Assembly (NCBI GenBank): GCA_963814875.1
Contig: CAWFFJ010000016.1
Location: 1 to 64,000, forward strand
Direction of reading: 5' to 3'
Length of the DNA: 64,000 bases
Source of the DNA: CAVSIS01 sp963814875
Lineage (GTDB): Bacteria > Acidobacteriota > Thermoanaerobaculia > Thermoanaerobaculales > Sulfomarinibacteraceae
A model generated the notes under the pieces. It was not told where the DNA came from. It was given only the letters and a program-made list of their open reading frames with translations, and ran no database searches. The position numbers and the translations under genes are program-made. This document shows, piece by piece, positions 52,987 to 59,943 of the stretch (position 1 is the first letter of the stretch; each line of letters opens with the position of its first letter).

Positions 52987-53840
52987 TCCGTCACGCCCTC
53001 GCCGAGGGTTGGCTGCTCTTCCGGCAGCGCTGGCCGATCAGCGTGACGCTCGGGTTCGCGCTCGCCATTCCGATCTGCCTGGCCGGGTTCACCTTAACTC
53101 TGACCGGCTGGCTCGAGCCGCTCGCAGAGGCGACCGGTGAGGCCCAGGTGGTGCCGATCCTGTTGCATCCGCACATGGACGAGGCCCAACGGCAAGCGTG
53201 GCTGGACGACGTCGCGGCACGCCATCCGGACTGGAGGGTCCGACGCGTCCCACCGGCCGAGCTCGCCCAACGGCTCGTCCACTGGTTTCCCTACCTCTCA
53301 GACCTGCTCAAAGGCGACAGCGGAGGGCTTTTGCCGCCGCTGGTCGAGGTCACGGCTAAGGACCCGTCCGAGCTCGACGGCCTCGCCGGGAGCCCCGCGG
53401 TGATCGCTATCGGACCGCGTTCGTCACTGCGCCGGTTCGTGGAGACCGCGGTGACTCGCGCCGGATGGCTGCTGGGCCTGGTCAGCCTCGTCCTGCTCGC
53501 ATCCACCGGTCTACTGGCTGCAATCTGGGTCCACCTCGAGCTGTACCGGCACGGAGATGAGATCACCATCATGCGTCTGGTCGGCGCCACCGAGGCCGCG
53601 ATCCAGGGGCCGTTCCTGGTCGCGATCGCGCTCCCAGCGGGCGCGGCCGGCGCGCTCGCCATCGGCGGCACCCTCGCCCTGGCCGAGGTCTTCTCCCGGC
53701 TCGCAGCAGCCCTCGGTTTGCCGCCGTTGGTGCCCGGATCCGCGCTGCTGGCAGGCGAGGCGGCGGTTGCCTTCGCGCTGCCCCTCGCAGCCGCCGCATT
53801 CACTCTGGCACGCCACGCCGTGACCGAGATCGAAGGGTGA
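52983..53840 (+). CDS. ftsX: Cell division protein FtsX
   Basis: 285 residues, GTG start (GTGA). First helix at about 20-45 (VTLGFALAIPICLAGFTLTLTG), a periplasmic loop of about 120 residues ending in AKDPSELDGLAGSPAV, then three helices: LLGLVSLVLLASTGLLAAIWV, ATEAAIQGPFLVAIALPAGA and AAVAFALPLAAAAFTLA. HGDEITIMRLVGAT is the conserved FtsX coupling segment. Permease-like partner of FtsE. Confidence 0.9.
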   Translation: MIRHALAEGWLLFRQRWPISVTLGFALAIPICLAGFTLTLTGWLEPLAEATGEAQVVPILLHPHMDEAQRQAWLDDVAARHPDWRVRRVPPAELAQRLVHWFPYLSDLLKGDSGGLLPPLVEVTAKDPSELDGLAGSPAVIAIGPRSSLRRFVETAVTRAGWLLGLVSLVLLASTGLLAAIWVHLELYRHGDEITIMRLVGATEAAIQGPFLVAIALPAGAAGALAIGGTLALAEVFSRLAAALGLPPLVPGSALLAGEAAVAFALPLAAAAFTLARHAVTEIEG

Positions 53841-53846
53841 GAGATG

Positions 53847-53875
53847 AAAAGGGCGCGGTGCCGTGCACCGCGCCC
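53847..53875 (-). terminator. Rho-independent terminator between ftsX and the TPR gene
   Basis: Perfect 10-bp stem GGGCGCGGTG/CACCGCGCCC (53851-53860, 53866-53875), loop CCGTG. On the minus strand TTTT follows the stem, so it ends the TPR/TonB transcript; it may also stop ftsX read-through. Confidence 0.75.
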
Positions 53876-53905
53876 TGCATCAACTCGACCGGTCCCGCAG
53901 GTTCT

Positions 53906-55138
53906 CTACCTGCAGCGGTCGCGAAAGGTAGCCTCGAGGCCAGGCAGCTGCTCGCGCAGGGACTTGACCTCGTCGCTCTCTCCGAGCTTCTCGAGCTCAG
54001 AGATCTGCACCCTCAGCGCCTCGATCTTCCGCCTGAACTCGTCGCACTCCTTCTTCGCTTCCTCGTTCTGCGCGGCCATGCCCTTCTTCTCTTGCATCTT
54101 CGACACCATGGCGGAGTTGCCGGCCTCCCGGTAGTTGGTGACGGCGCAGTCGTAGTCCTGCTTCTTGTCGCAGACATAGCCGAGCTGGTTGTAGATCTGG
54201 GTCCGCAAGCGGCCATCTGGACCGAGCTTGAGCGCCTGCTGGAGCTCAGAGATCGCCTGCTGGAATCGGTCGAGCGAGGTGTAGCACTGACCGCGGTAGA
54301 AGTAGACTAGGGCGTTCTGGCTCTGCTGCTTCTGCGCCTTGTCGAACCATGGCAGCGCCTTCCCGAACTGCTGCGCCCCCAACCATGCCTCACCGGCCAG
54401 CAGGTTGTGCTCGAAGCCCGGCGAGTTCCCCGCCAGCTTCTCTGCGATCCCCGCAGCATCGGTGTACAGGCGCGCCTTCTCCTGATCGTTGGAGGATCGC
54501 CTCGCCATTCCGATCGCGGCGCGGACGGCCTTGCGGCCGCTCACCTGGTCCTTGGGGTTGAGCTCCAAGGCCCGTTTATAGGCGGCGAAGGCTCTTGCGT
54601 CGTCGTCCATGCTGCCGTAGACCTCGCCGAGCGCCTGCTGCAGGCTAGGGTTCTTCGGATCCGCCCGCACCTGCGTGTTGAGCGCCTGGATCGCCTCGCT
54701 CGAGTGGTCGGTCTTGGTCGCCGCCTGAGCGAAGAGCAGTGCGAACCCCGAACGGTGGGCCGCCTGGAGCGAGTCTGGGGAGACGCCTTTGAGCGTGCTG
54801 TACGCCTCGGAGAACTGCTTCGCTTGAAGCAGCGCCTGGCCCAGCGCGACCTTGAAGGACGAGTTGGCCGCGTCGAGCTCGACGGCCTTGCGCAGGTTCG
54901 CCAGCGCCTGGCTGAGCTTGCCCTGGTTCGACTGGCTCAGGCCGAGCATGTAGTACGCGCCAGCGTAGTCAGGGTTGGTCTGGGTAACCTCCTCGAACTC
55001 TTTGGTTGCAGTTGCCCAGTCCTTGGCGCGGAATGCCTCCGTACCCTTGGTCCATTCGGCAGCGACCGGCGCCGCGGTCGTCACCAGCAGGGCGACCACG
55101 ACGAGCACCCCGAGCCAGCGGCCTCCGATTCGTTTCAT
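53906..55138 (-). CDS. Secreted tetratricopeptide-repeat protein
   Basis: 410 residues. Signal peptide (VLVVVALLVTTAAPVAA), then about eight TPR units (EWTKGTEAFRAKDWATATKEFEEV, AYYMLGLSQSNQGKLSQALANL, ALVYFYRGQCYTSLDRFQQAISEL). The C-terminal 80 residues are a charged coiled coil with two Cys. Last gene of the ExbB-ExbD-TonB operon, 14 bases after the DUF4388 gene, so it may be the periplasmic partner of that TonB. Confidence 0.8.
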   Translation of the reverse strand: MKRIGGRWLGVLVVVALLVTTAAPVAAEWTKGTEAFRAKDWATATKEFEEVTQTNPDYAGAYYMLGLSQSNQGKLSQALANLRKAVELDAANSSFKVALGQALLQAKQFSEAYSTLKGVSPDSLQAAHRSGFALLFAQAATKTDHSSEAIQALNTQVRADPKNPSLQQALGEVYGSMDDDARAFAAYKRALELNPKDQVSGRKAVRAAIGMARRSSNDQEKARLYTDAAGIAEKLAGNSPGFEHNLLAGEAWLGAQQFGKALPWFDKAQKQQSQNALVYFYRGQCYTSLDRFQQAISELQQALKLGPDGRLRTQIYNQLGYVCDKKQDYDCAVTNYREAGNSAMVSKMQEKKGMAAQNEEAKKECDEFRRKIEALRVQISELEKLGESDEVKSLREQLPGLEATFRDRCR

Positions 55139-55152
55139 CGCATCCCCCTTGT

Positions 55153-56004
55153 TCAGGAACTCGAGCTCGGACGGGAGTCGCGCAGGTCACCCAGCAGGGG
55201 GCGCACCTGCTCGTCGAACATAGCGGCCACGTCGGCACCCTTGAGCAGGGAAATGGCCTTGCTGTTCTTCTCCACCATGGCACGGATCGCACTCAGCCCG
55301 ACACCCTGCTCGATCTGGGTGCGCGCCCCGGCGTACTGCTTCTCGATGGTGCGCTCACCCCCCGGCCCGACGACTTGGAGGGCGACGCTTCGGACCTTGT
55401 CGGCCAGCCCGAGCAGCGTGATCGCGCTCGGACCGGCCCGCTCGCCTTCGGCACCGACGCTGTCTCCCGGTGCCCGCAGGCCGACCAGACCGGACGTGAT
55501 CATCCCGAACAGGAGCTTCGACACGTCGAAAGCCGCCCACTGCAGAGAGGCGGCGATCTCCTCGATCGAGCGCCGTCCATCGATTCGTGTCACCAGGATC
55601 CACTCGTGAGGACTGAGAGTGACCTGGTCCTGGCCTCGATCGCGCGGCAGGAAGTAGGGCACCCGGTCCAGTGAGGGGATCTTTCGCGACAACACCCGCC
55701 ATTCATCCAGCCGTCGCGCAGCCTCCATCATGAGGTTGGCATTGGACTTATGGACGGTGACCTCGTCGGTCTCCTCGCCGGGGTTGAAGGAGAACGCTCC
55801 CGAGGACCAGATCGCCATCTCGTAGACGGCGTGCTCACCGCGCAGCCCGCCCACGGCGGCGTCAACGATCTTGCCCGCCTTCAGGTAGATCCATCCCGCC
55901 TCGCCGTCTCGCTCCAGGTGGAAAGACCCGGTCTTGCCGGACACGCTCACCAGCTGGATGACGTCCGGCAGCGAGAGCTCAGAGAGCGATCCCTGAAGGG
56001 CCAT
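55153..56004 (-). CDS. DUF4388 (PatA-like N-terminal) regulatory protein
   Basis: 283 residues. LQGSLSELSLPDVIQLVSVSGKTGSFHLERDGEAGWIYLKAGKIVDA is the DUF4388 pattern often found in gliding-motility and Ser/Thr-kinase proteins. A winged-helix-like middle (IDGRRSIEEIAASLQWAAFDVSKLLF) and a helical tail follow. No membrane segment; cytoplasmic. Placed between tonB and the TPR gene, it could tie the energy-transducing complex to a signal. Confidence 0.78.
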   Translation of the reverse strand: MALQGSLSELSLPDVIQLVSVSGKTGSFHLERDGEAGWIYLKAGKIVDAAVGGLRGEHAVYEMAIWSSGAFSFNPGEETDEVTVHKSNANLMMEAARRLDEWRVLSRKIPSLDRVPYFLPRDRGQDQVTLSPHEWILVTRIDGRRSIEEIAASLQWAAFDVSKLLFGMITSGLVGLRAPGDSVGAEGERAGPSAITLLGLADKVRSVALQVVGPGGERTIEKQYAGARTQIEQGVGLSAIRAMVEKNSKAISLLKGADVAAMFDEQVRPLLGDLRDSRPSSSS

Positions 56005-56007
56005 GAC

Positions 56008-56724
56008 CTATTGCAGGTTGAATCGGACCGTGAGGATGTACAGCACCTCGACGGGCTTGCCATTGAGGGTCGATGGCTCGAAACGCCACTTGTTGACCGC
56101 GTCCACCGCCGCCTCGGTGAGACCGAGGGGCAGACCGCGAAGGACCTTCACGCTGTCGACCTCGCCGTTCTTTCCGATGACGCACTCGAGCACCACCACC
56201 CCTTGGATCCGCGCCCTGCGAGCGGCCTCGGGGTAGAGCGGGTTGGGCCCGCTGATCTTCCTCGGCTCGGTGATGTTGCCGCCGACGACGAACCGGATCG
56301 GCCCTTCCGGCTCGGGAGCCGGCGGGGCGTCGGGCACACCCAGAACCAGGTTCTCGTCGGGCACGAAGTCGATGTTCTCGTCCTTCTGCTCGTCACGAAT
56401 CGGCTCCGGCTCATCGGGCGTCGGATCGGGGATCGGGACCTTCTTGGTCTTCGGCTTCGGGATCTGTTGCATCTCCTGCTTCGGCGGCTGCTTGAACTTG
56501 ACCTGCTTGACCACGTAAATCTTGGACTTCTGCTGGTCGGCAGCGGACGCGGCACCCGCGAAGCTGGGCCACTGCATCCAGAAGAGGACGATGTGAAAGA
56601 CGACAGCGATCGCCACGGAGATGCGGAATATCTTGGAGTCCTGGCGCTCCTCCTGGGCGATGATCTCGATGACCGTCGGAGGCAGCCCGGGTCCGGCTGT
56701 GCTGCTCTTCTGGGGTTCGCTCAT
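56008..56724 (-). CDS. tonB: TonB-family energy transducer
   Basis: 238 residues. Cytoplasmic start, one transmembrane helix (RISVAIAVVFHIVLFWMQW), a Lys/Pro-rich periplasmic spacer (PKPKTKKVPIPDPTPDEPEP) and a TonB C-terminal domain (ISGPNPLYPEAARRARIQGVVVLECVIGKNGEVD...WRFEPSTLNGKPVEV). It transmits proton-motive force from ExbB/ExbD to the outer membrane or to a TPR partner. GGAGG precedes the ATG. Confidence 0.92.
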   Translation of the reverse strand: MSEPQKSSTAGPGLPPTVIEIIAQEERQDSKIFRISVAIAVVFHIVLFWMQWPSFAGAASAADQQKSKIYVVKQVKFKQPPKQEMQQIPKPKTKKVPIPDPTPDEPEPIRDEQKDENIDFVPDENLVLGVPDAPPAPEPEGPIRFVVGGNITEPRKISGPNPLYPEAARRARIQGVVVLECVIGKNGEVDSVKVLRGLPLGLTEAAVDAVNKWRFEPSTLNGKPVEVLYILTVRFNLQ

Positions 56725-56740
56725 GGCAAACCTCCCCTCT

Positions 56741-57196
56741 CTACTGCACTCCCAGCAGGGACCAGATGTTCTGGATTTCCCGCTGGGTGGGGATCGAGAT
56801 CGTCTTGATTTCCATGTGGATCTTGTCGGGCGCCTGACGCAGCTCGTCGAAGACCCGGATCATGTCGCCGTAAGTGGCATCGGGATCGGTGCGGAGGATG
56901 ACCGGCTTTTCGGGGTTCTGCTTGAGCTTGTCGGCAATGTACGGCAGCAGCTGTTCGAGGGGCATGACCTGGCCGTCGACCCTCAGCGTCTTGTCCGCCG
57001 CGACGTGGACGTCGATGGCGTCCTCCTGCTTGATCTCCGGCGGCGTCTGACTCTCGTCGGGCAGCTGGAAGTCGAGGCCACGGGTCGCCGAGAACACCGA
57101 CGTCACCATGAAGTAGATGATGAGCAGGAACGAGATGTCCGCCATCGAACCGGTGAAGATCTCGGACTCGACGTTTTTCTTCTTGATGGCCTTCAT
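56741..57196 (-). CDS. exbD: ExbD/TolR-family biopolymer transporter (second copy)
   Basis: 151 residues. Transmembrane helix SMADISFLLIIYFMVTSVF with the proton-relay Asp, then a periplasmic domain (DVHVAADKTLRVDGQVM, PVILRTDPDATYGDMIRVFDELRQA). It differs well beyond paralogue noise from the neighbour copy at 57208, suggesting a hetero-ExbD complex. Confidence 0.9.
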   Translation of the reverse strand: MKAIKKKNVESEIFTGSMADISFLLIIYFMVTSVFSATRGLDFQLPDESQTPPEIKQEDAIDVHVAADKTLRVDGQVMPLEQLLPYIADKLKQNPEKPVILRTDPDATYGDMIRVFDELRQAPDKIHMEIKTISIPTQREIQNIWSLLGVQ

Positions 57197-57207
57197 CTTC
57201 GCCCCCG

Positions 57208-57648
57208 TCAGCCGTCGATGGTCTTCTGGTTCGACAACAGGAAGATGACCTTCACCTTGGCCTGCTTCAGCGCATCGAGGACTGCATCGACCTTCTCGTA
57301 CTTCACGTCCTGGTCGGCCTTGATGATGAACTCCTTCTCGGGGTCCTGGGCGACGACGTTGGAGGCGAAGGTGACGATCTCTTCGTTGGTCGAAACCGGC
57401 AGCGAGACCTCCTCACCGGTGGAGACTCTGATCACCTCACCCTCGGAGGGTGGCGCGATCGACACCAGGGCGGCCTTCTTGGGAACGTCGGTGCGGATCC
57501 AGGTCTCCGGAAGGGTGACCTGGGTGCGGTCGACCTCGGTGTTGTAGGTCAGAACGAAGAAGACAATCAGCAGGAAGACGATGTCGGCCATTGAGGCGGT
57601 GAAGACCTCCGCCCCGACCTTGCGTGCTCTCCCGCGAATGATGGCCAT
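57208..57648 (-). CDS. exbD: ExbD/TolR-family biopolymer transporter (first copy)
   Basis: 146 residues. Helix SMADIVFLLIVFFVLTYNTEV carries the essential Asp. The periplasmic part has FIIKADQDVKYEKVDAVLDALKQAKVKVIFLLSNQ. It starts 14 bases after the ExbB-like gene and 11 bases before the second exbD. Confidence 0.9.
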   Translation of the reverse strand: MAIIRGRARKVGAEVFTASMADIVFLLIVFFVLTYNTEVDRTQVTLPETWIRTDVPKKAALVSIAPPSEGEVIRVSTGEEVSLPVSTNEEIVTFASNVVAQDPEKEFIIKADQDVKYEKVDAVLDALKQAKVKVIFLLSNQKTIDG

Positions 57649-57662
57649 CGCGGACTCCCTTT

Positions 57663-58322
57663 CTAGGCCTGGCCCTCGCTCCCCTGTCCATACCGCTGGC
57701 TGTCCATCTCGATGAACGTCTCCATCAGCATGTTGGTGGCGGTCTCGATGTCACGCACGAAACGGTTGATCTTGGTGGTGTACCAGTTGTACGCGAGCTG
57801 GGCCGGAATCGCGATCATGAGGCCCGCGGCAGTGGTGAGCAGCGCCTCGGAGATGCCCGCGGCCACCGCACCTGGGTTGGTCAGGCCGGAAGAAGCAAGC
57901 GTGGCGAAGGACTTGATCATGCCCGTCACGGTGCCGAGGAAGCCGAGCATCGGGGCGACGTTGGCCGTGGTGGCAAGCACGCCGAGCCGCTTCTCGAGCC
58001 GGTCGAGCTCGTACAGAGCTGCGTTCTCAATCGTCTTCTCGATGTCGTCGCGAGTGTGGCCGTAGCGCAGCAGACCGGCCTTCATGACGGAGGCGACCGG
58101 ACCCTGGTACTGCTCGCAGACCTTGATGGCTTCCTTGACGTTACGGTTGACGAGCAGCGCCTTGCGGATCTTGGTGAGGAACTCGTTGACGTTGATCTTG
58201 GCCCGAGCAAACACGATGAACCGCTCAATGATCGCGATCAGCGCGATCAGCGAGAAGAAGAGCAGCGGCCACATCATGGGTCCACCCTGGCGGAAATAGG
58301 TTACGAGTTGTCCGAACTGCAC
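57663..58322 (-). CDS. exbB: MotA/TolQ/ExbB proton channel protein
   Basis: 219 residues, three transmembrane helices: MMWPLLFFSLIALIAIIERFIVF, TTANVAPMLGFLGTVTGMIKSF and ISEALLTTAAGLMIAIPAQLAYNW. The conserved LLGTVxGMI-like and AL.TTA.GL.vAIPA motifs are complete. Pentameric proton channel powering TonB through the ExbD pair. First gene of the operon, about 80 bases after a probable small-RNA terminator. Confidence 0.93.
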   Translation of the reverse strand: MQFGQLVTYFRQGGPMMWPLLFFSLIALIAIIERFIVFARAKINVNEFLTKIRKALLVNRNVKEAIKVCEQYQGPVASVMKAGLLRYGHTRDDIEKTIENAALYELDRLEKRLGVLATTANVAPMLGFLGTVTGMIKSFATLASSGLTNPGAVAAGISEALLTTAAGLMIAIPAQLAYNWYTTKINRFVRDIETATNMLMETFIEMDSQRYGQGSEGQA

Positions 58323-58394
58323 GGTCTTGCCTCCTCACAGTGAGAGTTGTCCATCGGGCCCGAGTTCCGGCCCACCGGCCACCTATTGTGAACG

Positions 58395-58468
58395 AACAAC
58401 GGGGGCGACACAAGAGCCCCGCGAGCCACGGCTTCCGGACCTTGCTGCGTCCTCTCGGAAGGCAAGGG
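58395..58468 (-). ncRNA. Candidate small RNA with its own promoter and terminator
   Basis: In the 176-bp gap between ruvC and exbB, the minus strand shows a promoter, a stable hairpin (CTTCC-GAGA-GGAC-GCAGCAAG-GTCC-GGAAG, complement of 58432-58461) and a terminator-like stem GGGGC/GCCCC (58402-58406, 58416-58420) followed by CGTTGTTCGTTC. No reading frame fits. GGACGCAGCAAGG recalls the 3' side of SRP RNA domain IV, but the order of elements and the loop do not match, so it is not called SRP RNA. It may be an exbB leader instead. Confidence 0.4.
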
Positions 58469-58473
58469 AGCGT

Positions 58474-58502
58474 AGGCTAACATCTCGGTTTTCAACCGTC
58501 AA
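58474..58502 (-). promoter_or_regulatory. Promoter of the candidate small RNA/exbB transcript
   Basis: Minus strand: -35 TTGACG (58497-58502), 17-bp spacer, -10 TAGCCT (58474-58479). The -10 and spacing equal those before hup. It overlaps the last codon of ruvC. Confidence 0.55.
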
Positions 58503-58987
58503 GGAAGCCCTTCCCTGCTCGACCCGACCCCGTGGAGATAGCTCAGGGCGACCGCGATCGCGTCCGCAGCGTCACGCGCCGGCGGCTTGGCGAGACCCAG
58601 GAGCCGGACGACCATGAAGACCACCTGATGCTTCTCCGCACGCCCGGTCCCGACCACCGCGGACTTGACCGCCGCCGGTGTCAGCCCCCGCACCGGGAGG
58701 CCATGTCGACCAAGGGTGGCGAGGATGACGCCCCGCGCCTCGGCGAGTGCCAGACCCGAACGGGGGTTGCGGCCCAAGAACGCGAGCTCGACGGCCGCGA
58801 CGTCCGGGCTCAGACTGGCGATCCTCTCGTCAAGCCGCGCGGCGAGGTCGGCGAGACGCAGCGGTCGATCTCCGCCGCGCGGGCGGATCACTCCCGCTGC
58901 CTCCAGCCGATTCCGATTGCCCGTTGCGACGACCAAAGCCCAGCCGGTCGCCGACGAGCCCGGGTCAACCCCCAGGACACGGGTCAC
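58499..58987 (-). CDS. ruvC: Holliday junction endonuclease RuvC
   Basis: 162 residues, GTG start overlapping the yebC stop. Catalytic acidic residues in VLGVDPGSSATGWA, AAVELAFLGRNPRSGLALAEARGVIL and PARDAADAIAVALSYLHG. LTPAAVKSAVVGTGRAEKHQV is the junction-binding part. It cleaves Holliday junctions with RuvAB; ruvA and ruvB are not in the window. Confidence 0.94.
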   Translation of the reverse strand: MTRVLGVDPGSSATGWALVVATGNRNRLEAAGVIRPRGGDRPLRLADLAARLDERIASLSPDVAAVELAFLGRNPRSGLALAEARGVILATLGRHGLPVRGLTPAAVKSAVVGTGRAEKHQVVFMVVRLLGLAKPPARDAADAIAVALSYLHGVGSSREGLP

Positions 58988-59733
58988 GCGTCTGCCAAGA
59001 ACTCGTCGTCGATGTCGAAGTTCGCCCACACATTCTGGACGTCGTCGTGATCGTCGAAGGCATCCGCCAGCCGGACCATCTGCTGCGCCTGCTTGCCTTC
59101 GAGTCGGACCGTGGTCGACGGCTCCATCTCGAACTGCGCCGCCTCGACAACGATGTCGCGCGCCTCGAGGGCATCCTTGACGCGGTGCAGGTCCTCGGGC
59201 GCCGTGTAGAACCGGAAGTACTCCTCGTCGGAGACGTCGAGGTCCTCCGCACCGAACTCGAGGGCGACCTCGATCATCTCGTCCTCTCCGAGCTCGTCGG
59301 CGCGGGGAACCAGGATCAGCCCCTTGCGCGCGAACAGCCAGCCGACGCAACCGTTCTCACCGAGGTTGCCGCCGTGGCGCGAGAACAGATGGCGGACCTC
59401 GGGAGTCGTGCGGTTGCGGTTGTCGGTCAGACACTCCAGCATCACGGCCACGCCGCCTGGGCCGTAACCCTCGTAGGTGACCGCCTCGTAGTTCACGCCG
59501 GGAAGCTCGCCGGTACCGCGCTGGATCGCGCGCTTGATGTTGTCGGCCGGCATGTTCGCGGCCTTCGCCTCGAGAACGGCGGCACGCAACCGCGGGTTGG
59601 CGTCGGCGTCGCCGCCGCCTTCGCGCGCAGAGACCGTGATCTCTCGGATGATCTTGGTGAAGAGCTTGCCGCGCTTGGCATCGGCCTTGCCCTTCTTGTG
59701 CTTGATGGTGCTCCATTTACTGTGGCCAGACAT
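58984..59733 (-). CDS. yebC: YebC/TACO1-family translational/transcriptional regulator
   Basis: 249 residues from the ATG at 59733, with GGGGAG upstream. MSGHSKWSTIKHKKGKADAK, LRAAVLEAKAANMPADNIKRAIQRGTGE and YEGYGPGGVAVMLECLTDNRNRT are diagnostic. Family members ease ribosome stalling at proline runs or act as DNA-binding regulators. A perfect TATAAT (complement of 59784-59789) lies about 50 bases before the start. yebC-ruvC is a common pairing. Confidence 0.94.
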   Translation of the reverse strand: MSGHSKWSTIKHKKGKADAKRGKLFTKIIREITVSAREGGGDADANPRLRAAVLEAKAANMPADNIKRAIQRGTGELPGVNYEAVTYEGYGPGGVAVMLECLTDNRNRTTPEVRHLFSRHGGNLGENGCVGWLFARKGLILVPRADELGEDEMIEVALEFGAEDLDVSDEEYFRFYTAPEDLHRVKDALEARDIVVEAAQFEMEPSTTVRLEGKQAQQMVRLADAFDDHDDVQNVWANFDIDDEFLADA

Positions 59734-59875
59734 GACATCTCCCCGTGGCGGCGCGGGCAATCGGGCGCCATCGAATCGTCGGCATTATACCTGCAGAGGT
59801 CGTCAAGGCGCTGCGGGTCATGCGCTTCGTCGGTCACGCAAGGGTCGGAGCAATCGGAGGTTGCGTCGGTCGCGG

Positions 59876-59903
59876 TTGACTTGGCGAGGTGCTCGCAGAT
59901 AAT
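59876..59903 (+). promoter_or_regulatory. Putative promoter of the kinase-TonB gene
   Basis: TTGACT (59876-59881), 16-bp spacer, GATAAT (59898-59903), about 40 bases before the ATG at 59944. GGAAGG serves as the ribosome-binding site. Confidence 0.5.
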
Positions 59904-59943
59904 AGATCGTGGTTTCTCGACGGGGTTCCTGGAAGGCGGTGTC

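Noticed and set aside
58395..58468. SRP (4.5S) RNA
   Set aside because: GCAGCAAGG is SRP-like, but the GGAA-type tetraloop and the 5' CAGG side are not in the right order.
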